Assembly: GCF_002803845.1 (NCBI RefSeq)
Contig: NZ_CP024985.1
Location: 7,327,501-7,391,500, forward strand
DNA length: 64,000 nucleotides
Direction of reading: 5' to 3'
Source of the DNA: Streptomyces lavendulae subsp. lavendulae
GTDB taxonomy: Bacteria; Actinomycetota; Actinomycetes; Streptomycetales; Streptomycetaceae
The translations under genes and the position numbers were made by a program. This document shows positions 17,714 to 27,045 of the stretch, piece by piece. The notes under the pieces were generated by a model, which was not told the DNA's origin, did no database searches, and saw only the letters and a program-made list of their open reading frames with translations. Within the stretch, counting starts at the first letter, position 1; every line of letters begins with the position of its first letter.

Positions 17714-18070
17714 ATGGAGTTCCGCGTGCCGGGAGCGGTGGCCGTGGTGGCGGAAGACGACCTTCCGGTCCCGCTCGGCCCCGCCACACGCCGAAGCCTG
17801 CTCGCAGCGCTGCTGTTGCGCCCCAATGCCCCCGTCGGCGTGGAGCGGCCGACCGAGGCCCTGTGGGACGAGGACCCGCCCCGGCACGCCCGCACCGTGC
17901 TCCAGAGCCACGTCTCCCGGCTGCGCGGGCCTGATGCCGGCCCTCGCCCGCCACGGGCCGCAGGGGCGAGGCCGCGCGCCGGCTCGACGCGGCCATCCGC
18001 GAGGCCCGCGCCCACGCCTACGAGGAGCGGGCGCCGCCCTGGCGGCCCCGGCCGGGAGGCAGGGCCCGTC
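17714..18070 (+). pseudogene. SARP/AfsR-type regulator remnant
   Basis: The first 72 codons from ATG 17714 read MEFRVPGAVAVVAEDDLPVP, LGPATRRSLLAALLLRPNAP and ARTVLQSHVSRLRG, the winged-helix DNA-binding start of a SARP regulator. The BTAD domain that should follow is missing. In another frame from about 17968 comes GEAARRLDAAIREARAHAYE, resembling a helical repeat end of a longer regulator. The gene seems to have lost its middle by deletion and is out of frame. SARP genes usually sit in antibiotic clusters, so this may be a relic of one. Confidence 0.7.
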
Positions 18071-18275
18071 CGGTGGATCGTGTGACCTCCTCGCGATCAT
18101 GGCGTGGGGCACACGCAAGCGGGCCGGAGGGGATGACCGCCTGCCGGCCACGAACAGTGGGAGGCCTACGTCGTGTTGACCGGTGACAGCTTCAGCAGCA
18201 GTACCTTCGCCGTCGAGTTGGGCAAGTGCCAGGTCGGGACCGTCGAGTAGCAGCCAGGGCCCGTCGGTGCGACCG

Positions 18276-19583
18276 TCAGACGACGTCGTCGTGGACGAGC
18301 GCCAGGAGGCGGTCCAGGACGCGGGGGCCGCCGGCCCGGACGCCGTCGTGTTCGAACTCGTCGGTGACCCAGGTGCGCAGGCCGCGTACGGTCCGGGCGG
18401 TCTCCAGGGAGTGGGCCGTGTCGACGTACATGTCGTCGTGGTACACGGCGGCCGCGACCGGTACCTCGTTGGCGGCCAGCCGGGCAGGGTCGTAGAGCGG
18501 GGTCCAGCCGGTGCGCGCGGCGAGCAGTTCGGCGGTCTCGCGGAGCGGTTCGAGCGCCGGGTCGGTGGTGAAGTGCCAGGGGTGGATGCTCTCGCCGGTG
18601 AAGAGCAGGGGCCCGTCCCCGGCGAGCGCCCCGACGGCGTCGAAGCGGGGGTGCGCGGCGCGGACCCGTTCGGCGGCCCAGCCGGTGGGGGCGGTCGGGT
18701 CCTGGGCGTAGATGGCCTCGTGGAGCAGGGCGTAGAGGGGATGCCCGGCGAAGGAGAGCTGTTCGCGCACGCCCTCCAGGAAGGCGTCGGAGAGCGTGTG
18801 GCCGGCCGGGGTGCGGACGAAGGCGTCCTCCAGCAGGTAGTGCAATTGGTGGCTGCCGTCCCCGGTGCCGAGGAGGATGCCGAGGGACTGGAACGCCTCG
18901 GGCGTCAGCCGGTGCCCGCCGGGCAGGGTGGTGCGGTGCTCGGCGAGGTGGGCGGCGATCCGGCGGGCGCGTTCCACGTCCATCGGGTAGCGGGCGTAGT
19001 GGGCGAGGTTCTTGCGTTCGACGCGGGGGAGGGCGGCGGCGTACACCTCGTCGGCGGTGGCGGTGAGGGACGGCAGGCCGCCGGTGATCAGGGCGGTCCG
19101 CAGACCCTCGGGCGCGGCGGTGAGGTAGTGGGTGGTGCAGAAACCGCCGAAGCTCTGACCGAGCACCGTCCAGGGGGCGCCGCCGGTCAGGGCGGGCCGG
19201 ATGGCCTCGCAGTCGCGGACGATGGAGTCGGCGCGGAAGTGCGAGAGGTACTCGGCCTGCCGGCCGGGGGTACCGCGCAGCGGCAGGGTCTGCCGGTTGG
19301 CGGGGGTGGAACGGCCCGTGCCGCGCTGGTCCAGGAGGAGCACGCGGTGGTCGCGCAGGGCCCGCTCCAGCCATGCCTGACGGCCGGTGAACCGGCGGGC
19401 ACCGAAGCCGGGGCCGCCCTCCAGGTAGAGCAGCCAGGGCAGGGCCTCGGGGTCCTTCCCGGTGGCGACGACCTCGCGGGCGTAGAGCCCGATCCGCTCG
19501 CCGCCGGGGTCGTCGTGGTCCAGGGGGACCGTGAAGTGGTGGTCGGTGAGGACGACGCCGGGCTGGCGGTAGCTGGTGGTCAC
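18276..19583 (-). CDS. Alpha/beta hydrolase, proline iminopeptidase-like (S33)
   Basis: A 435-residue hydrolase. It has the oxyanion-loop motif LEGGPGFGARR (HGGPG equivalent), DQRGTGRS, and the nucleophile elbow GQSFGG. The long helical cap and C-terminal GTGDGSHQLHYLL segment match S33 prolyl aminopeptidases, which release N-terminal proline from peptides. The start is a GTG at 19583 (VTTSYRQPGVVL). There is no signal peptide, so the enzyme is cytoplasmic. It is probably monocistronic; the gap before it carries a direct repeat of GGCCCGTCCCGGATCG. Confidence 0.88.
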   Translation of the reverse strand: MTTSYRQPGVVLTDHHFTVPLDHDDPGGERIGLYAREVVATGKDPEALPWLLYLEGGPGFGARRFTGRQAWLERALRDHRVLLLDQRGTGRSTPANRQTLPLRGTPGRQAEYLSHFRADSIVRDCEAIRPALTGGAPWTVLGQSFGGFCTTHYLTAAPEGLRTALITGGLPSLTATADEVYAAALPRVERKNLAHYARYPMDVERARRIAAHLAEHRTTLPGGHRLTPEAFQSLGILLGTGDGSHQLHYLLEDAFVRTPAGHTLSDAFLEGVREQLSFAGHPLYALLHEAIYAQDPTAPTGWAAERVRAAHPRFDAVGALAGDGPLLFTGESIHPWHFTTDPALEPLRETAELLAARTGWTPLYDPARLAANEVPVAAAVYHDDMYVDTAHSLETARTVRGLRTWVTDEFEHDGVRAGGPRVLDRLLALVHDDVV

Positions 19584-19774
19584 ACGGGTTCCCTGGGTCT
19601 GCGGCGGTGCGGCCGTCCGGGACGCGCTCCGGCCGGCCGAGGGGGCTCGGCCCCCTTTCGGCCGGGCCGAGTCTAGGCGGTCGCTCCCGGATCCCGTGGG
19701 GCCCGCCCGGTGATGGGACGGGTCCGTCCGGCCCGTCCCGGATCGGGGCCCCGCGTCGTGGTGGGGCGGGCCCG

Positions 19775-20629
19775 TCAGGCCCGTCCCGGATCGAGGGGCG
19801 GGGCCGGTTCGGTGGGGAGGATGCCGTTCGCGCGGAGGCGGCGCAGGGTGAGGTGTTCGTGGACCAGACGGCCCACCAGGGCCCCGCCGTACACCACGAA
19901 CCCGACGCCGACCAGCCAGGACTGGACGACTAGCAGGGTGCCGAAGGGGCCGTAGGTGACCGCGTTCGAGGCGATCAGGGGGGAGAACACCAGCTGCGAG
20001 AAGACCCTGAGGCCGAGCAGCCCGAGACTGGTGGCCACGGCCCCCGGGAGCAGCGCGCGCCAGCGGACCCGGCCGCCCAGCAGGAGCCGGCCCGAGGTCC
20101 AGAAGAACAGGCAGGTGCCGGTCATGTCGCTGATGGTGCCCAGGGTGGTGCCCAGCCAGTCGTGGGAGGGGGTCGGGATCCCGACGAGCAGCCCGAGGTA
20201 ACAGACGAGCAGGGCCAGCCACACCACGTGCCGCCACATGGTGTGCCACCGGGCGGTCGGCAGGTCCCACACCTTCTCGTAACCGGTCTGCACGGCGGAG
20301 CCGAAGGTCAGGCCGAACACCGCGAGGGCCGCGAGGCCGAAGGCGGTGGTCCGTTCGAGCGCCAGGTCCGCCGCCCCGAACAGCAGCTCCACCCGGGCCC
20401 GCGAGGGCGCCGTGACCCCCAGGGCCTGGCCCAGCCAGCGGCCGAAGCCCGAGCCGCTGCCCGGTGCGGCAGCCGCGACGACCACCAGCAGGGGCACGAG
20501 GGTGAGGAAGCCGAGGGCGGCGAACCCCATCGCCCGGTGCATCAGCTCGATCTCCCGGCCACGGCTCCAGGCCAGCCCGACGGGCGAGCCCTGGAGCCGG
20601 TCGTGGAGCTGCCGGAGGAACGAGGTCAC
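19775..20629 (-). CDS. YihY/BrkB-family inner membrane protein
   Basis: A 284-residue membrane protein with six hydrophobic segments (for example MGFAALGFLTLVPLLVVVAA and LLPGAVATSLGLLGLRVFSQ) in the arrangement of the YihY/UPF0761 family. The start is GTG 20629 (VTSFLRQLHDRL). Members were once named ribonuclease BN or virulence factor BrkB, but biochemical function is not established. The charged C-terminus (RLVHEHLTLRRLRANG) is cytoplasmic. It lies 134 bp downstream of paaK in the same direction and may be a separate unit. Confidence 0.88.
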   Translation of the reverse strand: MTSFLRQLHDRLQGSPVGLAWSRGREIELMHRAMGFAALGFLTLVPLLVVVAAAAPGSGSGFGRWLGQALGVTAPSRARVELLFGAADLALERTTAFGLAALAVFGLTFGSAVQTGYEKVWDLPTARWHTMWRHVVWLALLVCYLGLLVGIPTPSHDWLGTTLGTISDMTGTCLFFWTSGRLLLGGRVRWRALLPGAVATSLGLLGLRVFSQLVFSPLIASNAVTYGPFGTLLVVQSWLVGVGFVVYGGALVGRLVHEHLTLRRLRANGILPTEPAPPLDPGRA

Positions 20630-20763
20630 GCCCCATCCCCTACCCGTACGGGCCCGCCGAGTCCCGCAAGCGGCGCCGAAGTGGGCCCGAACGGGGTGGT
20701 TTCGACCGCCCCGGCGGCCGGACCCGGCCCGTGGCGGCCGGACTCGGCCCCCGGCGTCCCGGC

Positions 20764-22071
<1,308 letters not shown>

Positions 22072-22094
22072 CGTCGTCACCTCATCCAGGGCCA

Positions 22095-22112
22095 ACCGAA
22101 CGTTCATTCGGT
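22095..22112. promoter_or_regulatory. Putative PaaR-like operator
   Basis: ACCGAACGTTCATTCGGT, an inverted repeat with one mismatch. Its core CGAACGTTCATTCG fits the Thermus PaaR consensus CNAACGNNCGTTNG at all but one fixed position. It lies 24 bp upstream of the paaK start, so a phenylacetyl-CoA-responsive TetR protein is the likely ligand; none is encoded in the window. Confidence 0.65.
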
Positions 22113-22143
22113 AGACTGCCGGACCCCGTCCCGTAAATCAATG

Positions 22144-22155
22144 ACTCGAACGAGT
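22144..22155. promoter_or_regulatory. Short inverted repeat before the hydrolase gene
   Basis: ACTCG-AA-CGAGT, 12 bp, 23 bp before the alpha/beta hydrolase ATG. It could be a small operator; with arms of only five bases it could also be chance. Confidence 0.3.
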
Positions 22156-22178
22156 GATCGTCTGGTGGGATGGCCCCC

Positions 22179-23027
22179 ATGCCTGCCTTCGCCACCTACG
22201 ACGGAACCGAACTCGCCTACCACGTCCGCGGGGAGGGCGAGCCGTTGCTGTGCCTCCCCGGCGGCCCCATGCGGGCCTCGGAGTACCTGGGCGACCTCGG
22301 CGGGCTGACCGCCGGACGTCGCCTGATCCTCCTCGACCCGCGCGGTACGGGCGACTCCGCGACGCCGGCGGACGAGTCCACGTACCGCGTCGACCGCCAG
22401 GTCGCCGACGTCGAGGCCCTCCGTCTCCACCTGGGCCTGGAGCGCGTCGACCTCCTCGCCCACTCGGCCTCCGGCAACCTCGCCCAGCTGTACGCGGCCG
22501 CCCACCCCGAGAGGCCCCGCCGGACGGTGCTGGTCACGCCCACGGCCTGGGCGGTGGACCTGCCCGTCACCGACGGGCAGCGGATGGCGGCGGCCCGGCT
22601 CCGGGCGGGCGACCCCCTCTACGACACGGCCATCACGGCCTACGCGCGGGTCCTCGCGGACGGCGGCACCGACGCGGACTGGGACCTGGTCGCACCGCTG
22701 TTCTACGGCCGCTGGGACGACGCGGCCCGCGCGCACTGGGCGGCCAACGCCCACCAGCAGAACGAGCGGGCGGCCGACGCCTACGCCGATCCGGACGCCT
22801 TCGACCCGCCCGCCACCCGGGCCGCCCTCCGGCGGGTCACGGGCGAGGTGCTCGTGCTCGCCGGCGACCTGGACGGCAACCCGGCACCGGCCCTGGCGGC
22901 CCGGCTCGCCGCGCTCTACCCGCACGGAGCCCTCGACGTCCAGCCGGGCGGCGGCCACTACCCCTGGCTGGACGACCCGGCCCGGTTCGCGGGGCGCGTC
23001 GAGCGCTTCCTCGCCACCGGCACCTGA
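22179..23027 (+). CDS. Alpha/beta hydrolase
   Basis: A 282-residue hydrolase. The ATG at 22179 is preferred to one 9 bp upstream because GGTGGG then sits at normal spacing. It has LLCLPGGPMRASEYL (oxyanion region), LLDPRGTGDSATP, the nucleophile segment LLAHSASGNLAQLY and a terminal histidine in VQPGGGHYPWLDDP, forming a complete catalytic triad. The fold resembles proline iminopeptidase or epoxide-hydrolase relatives. It is divergent from paaK, but no shared role is evident. Confidence 0.85.
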   Translation: MPAFATYDGTELAYHVRGEGEPLLCLPGGPMRASEYLGDLGGLTAGRRLILLDPRGTGDSATPADESTYRVDRQVADVEALRLHLGLERVDLLAHSASGNLAQLYAAAHPERPRRTVLVTPTAWAVDLPVTDGQRMAAARLRAGDPLYDTAITAYARVLADGGTDADWDLVAPLFYGRWDDAARAHWAANAHQQNERAADAYADPDAFDPPATRAALRRVTGEVLVLAGDLDGNPAPALAARLAALYPHGALDVQPGGGHYPWLDDPARFAGRVERFLATGT

Positions 23028-23103
23028 GCGGCGGCCCCCCGGCCGGAGGCGTACGGTCGAAGGAGGCGCCCCGGCCACAGGAGCGCGAAGGGAGGCGACG
23101 GCG

Positions 23104-23319
23104 ATGTCCGTCATCGACCCGGCGGTATCGGTGCGACTCAGCGCTTCGGACGCCCGGCGCCTGTCCGCGCTGCTCGCCGAGGCGGCCCACCTACTGGAGG
23201 ACCCCGGCCCGCACCGCATGACCGACGCGCAGGCCGAGGCCCTCGGCCGCAGCGCGAGCCGCACCGAGCTGGCGGGCTGGGCCCGCACCCTCGCGGCGGA
23301 ACTGCGCGCCCAGGACTGA
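23104..23319 (+). CDS. Small hypothetical protein
   Basis: A 71-residue soluble, helix-rich protein (RLSASDARRLSALLAEAAHL). GGGAGG lies at good spacing before the ATG, and codon use matches the neighbours, which supports a real gene. No family is recognised. It starts 76 bp after the hydrolase stop and might be co-transcribed with it. Confidence 0.7.
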   Translation: MSVIDPAVSVRLSASDARRLSALLAEAAHLLEDPGPHRMTDAQAEALGRSASRTELAGWARTLAAELRAQD

Positions 23320-23330
23320 GGGCCGCACCC

Positions 23331-23378
23331 GGCCCCGACGGAGGCCCCGACGGAGGCCCCGACGGAGGCCCCGACGGA
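23331..23378. repeat. 12-bp perfect tandem repeat, four copies
   Basis: GGCCCCGACGGA repeated four times without mismatch, between the convergent small gene and the FadD19-like gene. It is non-coding and may vary in copy number between strains. Confidence 0.85.
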
Positions 23379-23429
23379 GGTGGCACCACGCGCCGGAGCC
23401 GCGGTGCCGGATCCCCCGCCAGGGCCCGC

Positions 23430-25061
23430 TCAGCGGGGCGAGTCGGCCTCCGTGGCCACCGTTTTCGCCCAGCGGTAGTCCGCCTTGCCGCTCGGGGAGC
23501 GCTGGATGGCGTCCGTGAGCACCAGCTGGCGGGGGATCTTGTACCCCGCGAGCCGGGTGCGGCAGTGCCGCTGGATGTCCTCCAGCGTCGGCTCCGGCGC
23601 GCCCTCGCGCACCTGCACCACCGCCGCCACGTGGCTGCCCCACGTCGGGTCCGCAACGCCCGCCACCAGGGCGTCGTACACGTCCGGATGTGACTTCAGC
23701 GCCTGCTCGACCTCCTCCGGGTACACCTTCTCGCCGCCCGTGTTGATGCACTGCGAACCGCGCCCCAGCACGGTGACGATGCCCTGCTCGTCCACGGTCG
23801 CCATGTCGCCGAGCAGCACCCAGCGTTCCGCGCCCTTGCGGAAGAAGGTCTCCGCGGTCTTCACCGGGTCGTTGTAGTACCCGAGCGGTACGTGACCGCG
23901 CTGCGCGAGCCGGCCGGGCACGCCCACCGCCACCGGCTCGTGCGTCACCGGGTCCACCACCTGGGTGCGGTCGTTGACCTGGAGGCGGAAGCCCTTCTCC
24001 GGGCCGGAGACGTCCGTCGCCCGGCCGTTGGAACCGGACTCGGAGGAACCGAAGTTGTTCAGGAGCACCACGTTCGGCACGAGCCGCTGGAACTCCGCGC
24101 GCACCGTCTCCGACATGATCGCCCCGGACGAGGAGACGCTGAACAGCGAGGACAGGTCGGTCCCCGCGAGCGGGCCGTTCAGGGCGTCGATCAGCGGCCG
24201 CAGCATCGCGTCGCCCACCAGCGAGACGCTGGACACCTTCTCCTTCTCGATCGTGCGGAGCACCTCCTCCGGTACGTACTTGCGGTGGATGACCACCCGC
24301 TGGCCGTAGTTGAAGGCGATGAACGAGGTGAGGGTCGAGGTGCCGTGCATCAGCGGGGGAGCCGGGAAGAAGGTGAGGCCCGCCCCCCGCGCCGCGACCC
24401 GCTCGGCCAGCTCCTCGGGCCGCTTCACCGGCTCGCCCGAGGGCTCCCCGCCGAACAGCCCGGCGAAGAAGAGGTCCTCGGCCCGCCACATGACGCCCTT
24501 GGGCATGCCGGTCGTGCCGCCCGTGTAGATGATGAACAGGTCGTCGGGGCTGCGCGCGGGGAAGCCGCGCTCCGCGGAGCCCGAGGCCTCGGCGTCCTCG
24601 TACGCCACCGGCGCGAGCGCCGGCTCCGGGGCGCCCCCGGGCACCGGCCCGACCCGGATCAGGTGCCGGAGCCGGGGCGTCTGCGGCAGCGCGGCGGCCA
24701 CCCGCTCCGTGAACTCGCCCTCGAAGACGAGGGCCGCGAGGTCGGCGTCGTTGTAGAGGTAGACCAGCTCCTCCTCCACGTAGCGGTAGTTGACGTTCAC
24801 CGGGACGAGGCGGGCCTTGAGGCAGGCCAGGACGGTCTGGAGGTATTCGACGCCGTTGTAGAGGTGCAGCCCCAGGTGGTCGCCCGGCCCCAGCCCGCTG
24901 TCGAGCAGGTGGTGGGCGAGGCGGTTGGCCGCCGCGTCCAGTTCCGCGTACGTCAGGCGGCGTTCGGCGCCGGTTCCGGGGTGGTCCACGTACACCAGGG
25001 CCTCGCGGTCCGGGACCACGTCCACGACCGACTCGAACAGGTCGGCAAGGTTGTACTCCAC
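23430..25061 (-). CDS. FadD19-like acyl-CoA synthetase (steroid side-chain type)
   Basis: A 543-residue ligase. The GTG at 25061 follows AGGAGGAAC at ideal spacing, so the longer frame is rejected. From memory the sequence is close to mycobacterial FadD19, which activates sterol C26/C27 carboxylates: shared landmarks are YTGGTTGMPKGVMWRAEDLF, INTGGEKVYPEEVEQALKSH, PDVYDALVAGV and RSPSGKADYRWAKT, the last with the catalytic lysine. It is divergent from an EchA19-like gene, as in the mycobacterial cholesterol locus. The 174-bp gap contains both the TCTGA-N7-TCAGA site and a KstR-consensus match. The exact substrate (sterol, bile acid or other) is not shown by sequence. Confidence 0.9.
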   Translation of the reverse strand: MEYNLADLFESVVDVVPDREALVYVDHPGTGAERRLTYAELDAAANRLAHHLLDSGLGPGDHLGLHLYNGVEYLQTVLACLKARLVPVNVNYRYVEEELVYLYNDADLAALVFEGEFTERVAAALPQTPRLRHLIRVGPVPGGAPEPALAPVAYEDAEASGSAERGFPARSPDDLFIIYTGGTTGMPKGVMWRAEDLFFAGLFGGEPSGEPVKRPEELAERVAARGAGLTFFPAPPLMHGTSTLTSFIAFNYGQRVVIHRKYVPEEVLRTIEKEKVSSVSLVGDAMLRPLIDALNGPLAGTDLSSLFSVSSSGAIMSETVRAEFQRLVPNVVLLNNFGSSESGSNGRATDVSGPEKGFRLQVNDRTQVVDPVTHEPVAVGVPGRLAQRGHVPLGYYNDPVKTAETFFRKGAERWVLLGDMATVDEQGIVTVLGRGSQCINTGGEKVYPEEVEQALKSHPDVYDALVAGVADPTWGSHVAAVVQVREGAPEPTLEDIQRHCRTRLAGYKIPRQLVLTDAIQRSPSGKADYRWAKTVATEADSPR

Positions 25062-25154
25062 CGTTCCTCCTGACCCGAAAGATCCCATGGCTGGGCTGCT
25101 CGGCGGTCATTAGAGCCGTGCCCGGCCCAACTGGGAAGGGCGCCGTCCAAGAAA

Positions 25155-25171
25155 TCTGACTGGGTGTCAGA
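25155..25171. promoter_or_regulatory. Steroid-regulon-like operator, site B
   Basis: TCTGACTGGGTGTCAGA followed by AAAC. Here the arms extend to six bases (TCTGAC/GTCAGA), making it the best of the three copies. It lies in the divergent promoter region of the FadD19-like and EchA19-like genes and could control both. Confidence 0.75.
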
Positions 25172-25198
25172 AAACTATTGAACTGCACCCTCCCCTCC

Positions 25199-25212
25199 TG
25201 CAACCTGTTCTA
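25199..25212. promoter_or_regulatory. KstR-consensus match
   Basis: TGCAACCTGTTCTA fits the mycobacterial KstR consensus TNNAACNNGTTNNA at every fixed position. It lies 23 bp before the EchA19-like ATG, in the gap shared with the FadD19-like gene. With eight fixed bases a chance match in 64 kb is possible, but its position in a sterol-type locus is telling. Confidence 0.55.
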
Positions 25213-25235
25213 GGTCTTGAGACGGGAGGACGGCA

Positions 25236-26036
25236 ATGGGTGGGACGGAACACCTGACCGTGGACCGCCACGGCGCCACGCTGGTGCTCACCATGAACAG
25301 GCCGGAGGCGAAGAACGCGCTCTCGCTTCCGCTGCTGGTGGGGCTCTACGACGGCTGGCTGGAGGCCGACGCGGACGACACGGTCCGGTCGGTGGTCCTG
25401 ACGGGCGCGGGCGGGGACTTCTGCGCCGGGATGGACCTCAAGGCGCTGGCCGGCAAGGGCATGGAGGGCGACGCGTACCGCGACCGCCTCAAGGCCGACC
25501 CCGACCTCCACTGGAAGGCGATGCTCCGTCACCACCGCCCGCGCAAGCCGGTGATCGCGGCGGTGGAGGGGTACTGCGTGGCGGGCGGCACCGAGATCCT
25601 CCAGGGCACCGACATCCGGATCGCGGGGGAGGGGGCCACCTTCGGGCTGTTCGAGGTCAGGCGGGGGCTGTTCCCCATCGGGGGCTCCACCGTGCGGCTG
25701 CCGCGCCAGATCCCGCGCACGCACGCGCTGGAGATGCTGCTCACGGGACGCCCGTACGGGGCCGGGGAGGCGGCGCGGATCGGCCTGGTCGGCCGGGTCG
25801 TACCCGACGGGACGGCCCTGGAGGCCGCGCTGGAGACCGCGGAACGCATCAACGCCTGCGGGCCGCTGGCCGTCGAGGCGGTGAAGGCCTCCGTCTACGA
25901 GACCGCCGGGCTGACGGAGACGGAGGGGCTCGCCGCGGAACTGGAGCGGGGGTGGCCGGTCTTCGACACCGCCGACGCGAAGGAGGGGGCACGGGCGTTC
26001 GCCGAGAAACGGGCGCCGGTCTACCGCCGGGCCTAG
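25236..26036 (+). CDS. Enoyl-CoA hydratase/isomerase (crotonase), EchA19-like
   Basis: A 266-residue crotonase. It has the typical N-terminal RHGATLVLTMNRPEAKNALS, the first oxyanion loop GGDFCAGMDLKAL and the second YCVAGGTEILQGTDIRIAGE. In EchA-type hydratases these loops polarise an enoyl-CoA for water addition. Its position, divergent from a FadD19-like ligase and followed by DUF35 and lipid-transfer thiolase genes, copies the mycobacterial cholesterol side-chain locus, where EchA19 works. The final catalytic assignment (hydratase or isomerase) cannot be made from sequence alone. GGGAGG precedes the ATG. Confidence 0.9.
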   Translation: MGGTEHLTVDRHGATLVLTMNRPEAKNALSLPLLVGLYDGWLEADADDTVRSVVLTGAGGDFCAGMDLKALAGKGMEGDAYRDRLKADPDLHWKAMLRHHRPRKPVIAAVEGYCVAGGTEILQGTDIRIAGEGATFGLFEVRRGLFPIGGSTVRLPRQIPRTHALEMLLTGRPYGAGEAARIGLVGRVVPDGTALEAALETAERINACGPLAVEAVKASVYETAGLTETEGLAAELERGWPVFDTADAKEGARAFAEKRAPVYRRA

Positions 26037-26073
26037 GCCCTGTCCTTCCCCCATCCAGAATCGGAGACCCACC

Positions 26074-27045
26074 ATGACCGCCGCGCCCCCACCCCAGGTA
26101 CTCCGCGCGCCCCTCGTCGTCGAGTTCCCCTTCACCCGCTCCCTCGGGCCCGTCCAGAGCGCCTTCCTCACCGGCCTGCGCGAGCGCGTCGTGCTCGGCG
26201 TCCGCACCGGCGACGGGCGGGTGATGGTGCCGCCCGTCGAGTACGACCCCGTCACCGCCGAGGAGATCCGCGAGCTCGTCGAGGTCGCCCCCGCCGGCAC
26301 CGTCACCACCTGGGCCTGGAACGGCGACCCCCGCCCCCAGCAGCCCCTCGCGACCCCCTTCGCCTGGGTGCTGGTCCGGCTCGACGGCGCCGACACCGCG
26401 ATCCTGCACGCCCTCGACGCCCCCGGCCCCGACGCCGTCCGCACCGGCATGCGGGTACGGATCCGCTGGGCGGCCGACCGCACCGGAGCCATCACCGACA
26501 TCACCTGCTTCGAGCCGGAGGAGAACGGCGGGGACGGCGGGGACGGCGGCGCGGCCACCCCCCACGACGGGGCCTTCGCCGACCCCGTCACCGGCATCGT
26601 CGCCGAGGCCCGCCTGGACTACACCTACAGCCCCGGCCGCGCCCAGACCGCCTACATCAACGCCCTCGCCGAGCGGCGGACCGTCGGCGAGCGCTGCCCC
26701 TCCTGCCACAAGGTGTACGTCCCCCCGCGCGGCGCCTGCCCCACCTGCGGGGTCGCCACCACCGACCGGGTCGAGGTCGGCCCCGCCGGCACCGTCACCA
26801 CGTACTGCATCGTCAACATCAAGGCCAGGAACCTGGACATCGAGGTCCCCTACGTCTACGCCCACATCGCCCTCGACGGCGCCGACCTCGCCCTGCACGG
26901 CCGGATCGGCGGCATCCCGTACGACCAGGTCCGCATGGGCCTGCGCGTCGAACCGGTGTGGACCGACGGCGGACGCTACCCCGACCACTACCGGCCCACC
27001 GGCGAGCCGGACGCGGACTACGACGCGTACAAGGAGCTCATCTGA
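26074..27045 (+). CDS. Duplicated OB-fold/DUF35 zinc-ribbon acyl-CoA-associated protein
   Basis: A 323-residue protein with two OB-fold halves: residues 40-150 (VAPAGTVTTWAWNGDPRP) and 210-300 (VGPAGTVTTYCIVNIKARNL). Before the second lies a rubredoxin-like zinc ribbon, CPSCHKVYVPPRGACPTCG, with four cysteines. DUF35 proteins partner with thiolases, or with hydratase MaoC domains, in steroid side-chain degradation, forming the ChsH- or Ltp-type complexes. The gene overlaps the next one by a base (TGATG), supporting a complex with the lipid-transfer thiolases that follow. It corresponds in position to Rv3521 of M. tuberculosis. Confidence 0.87.
   Translation: MTAAPPPQVLRAPLVVEFPFTRSLGPVQSAFLTGLRERVVLGVRTGDGRVMVPPVEYDPVTAEEIRELVEVAPAGTVTTWAWNGDPRPQQPLATPFAWVLVRLDGADTAILHALDAPGPDAVRTGMRVRIRWAADRTGAITDITCFEPEENGGDGGDGGAATPHDGAFADPVTGIVAEARLDYTYSPGRAQTAYINALAERRTVGERCPSCHKVYVPPRGACPTCGVATTDRVEVGPAGTVTTYCIVNIKARNLDIEVPYVYAHIALDGADLALHGRIGGIPYDQVRMGLRVEPVWTDGGRYPDHYRPTGEPDADYDAYKELI

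Noticed and set aside
18170..18260. Short minus-strand peptide near the hydrolase
   Set aside because: Several frames look protein-like but no start, ribosome site or family was found.
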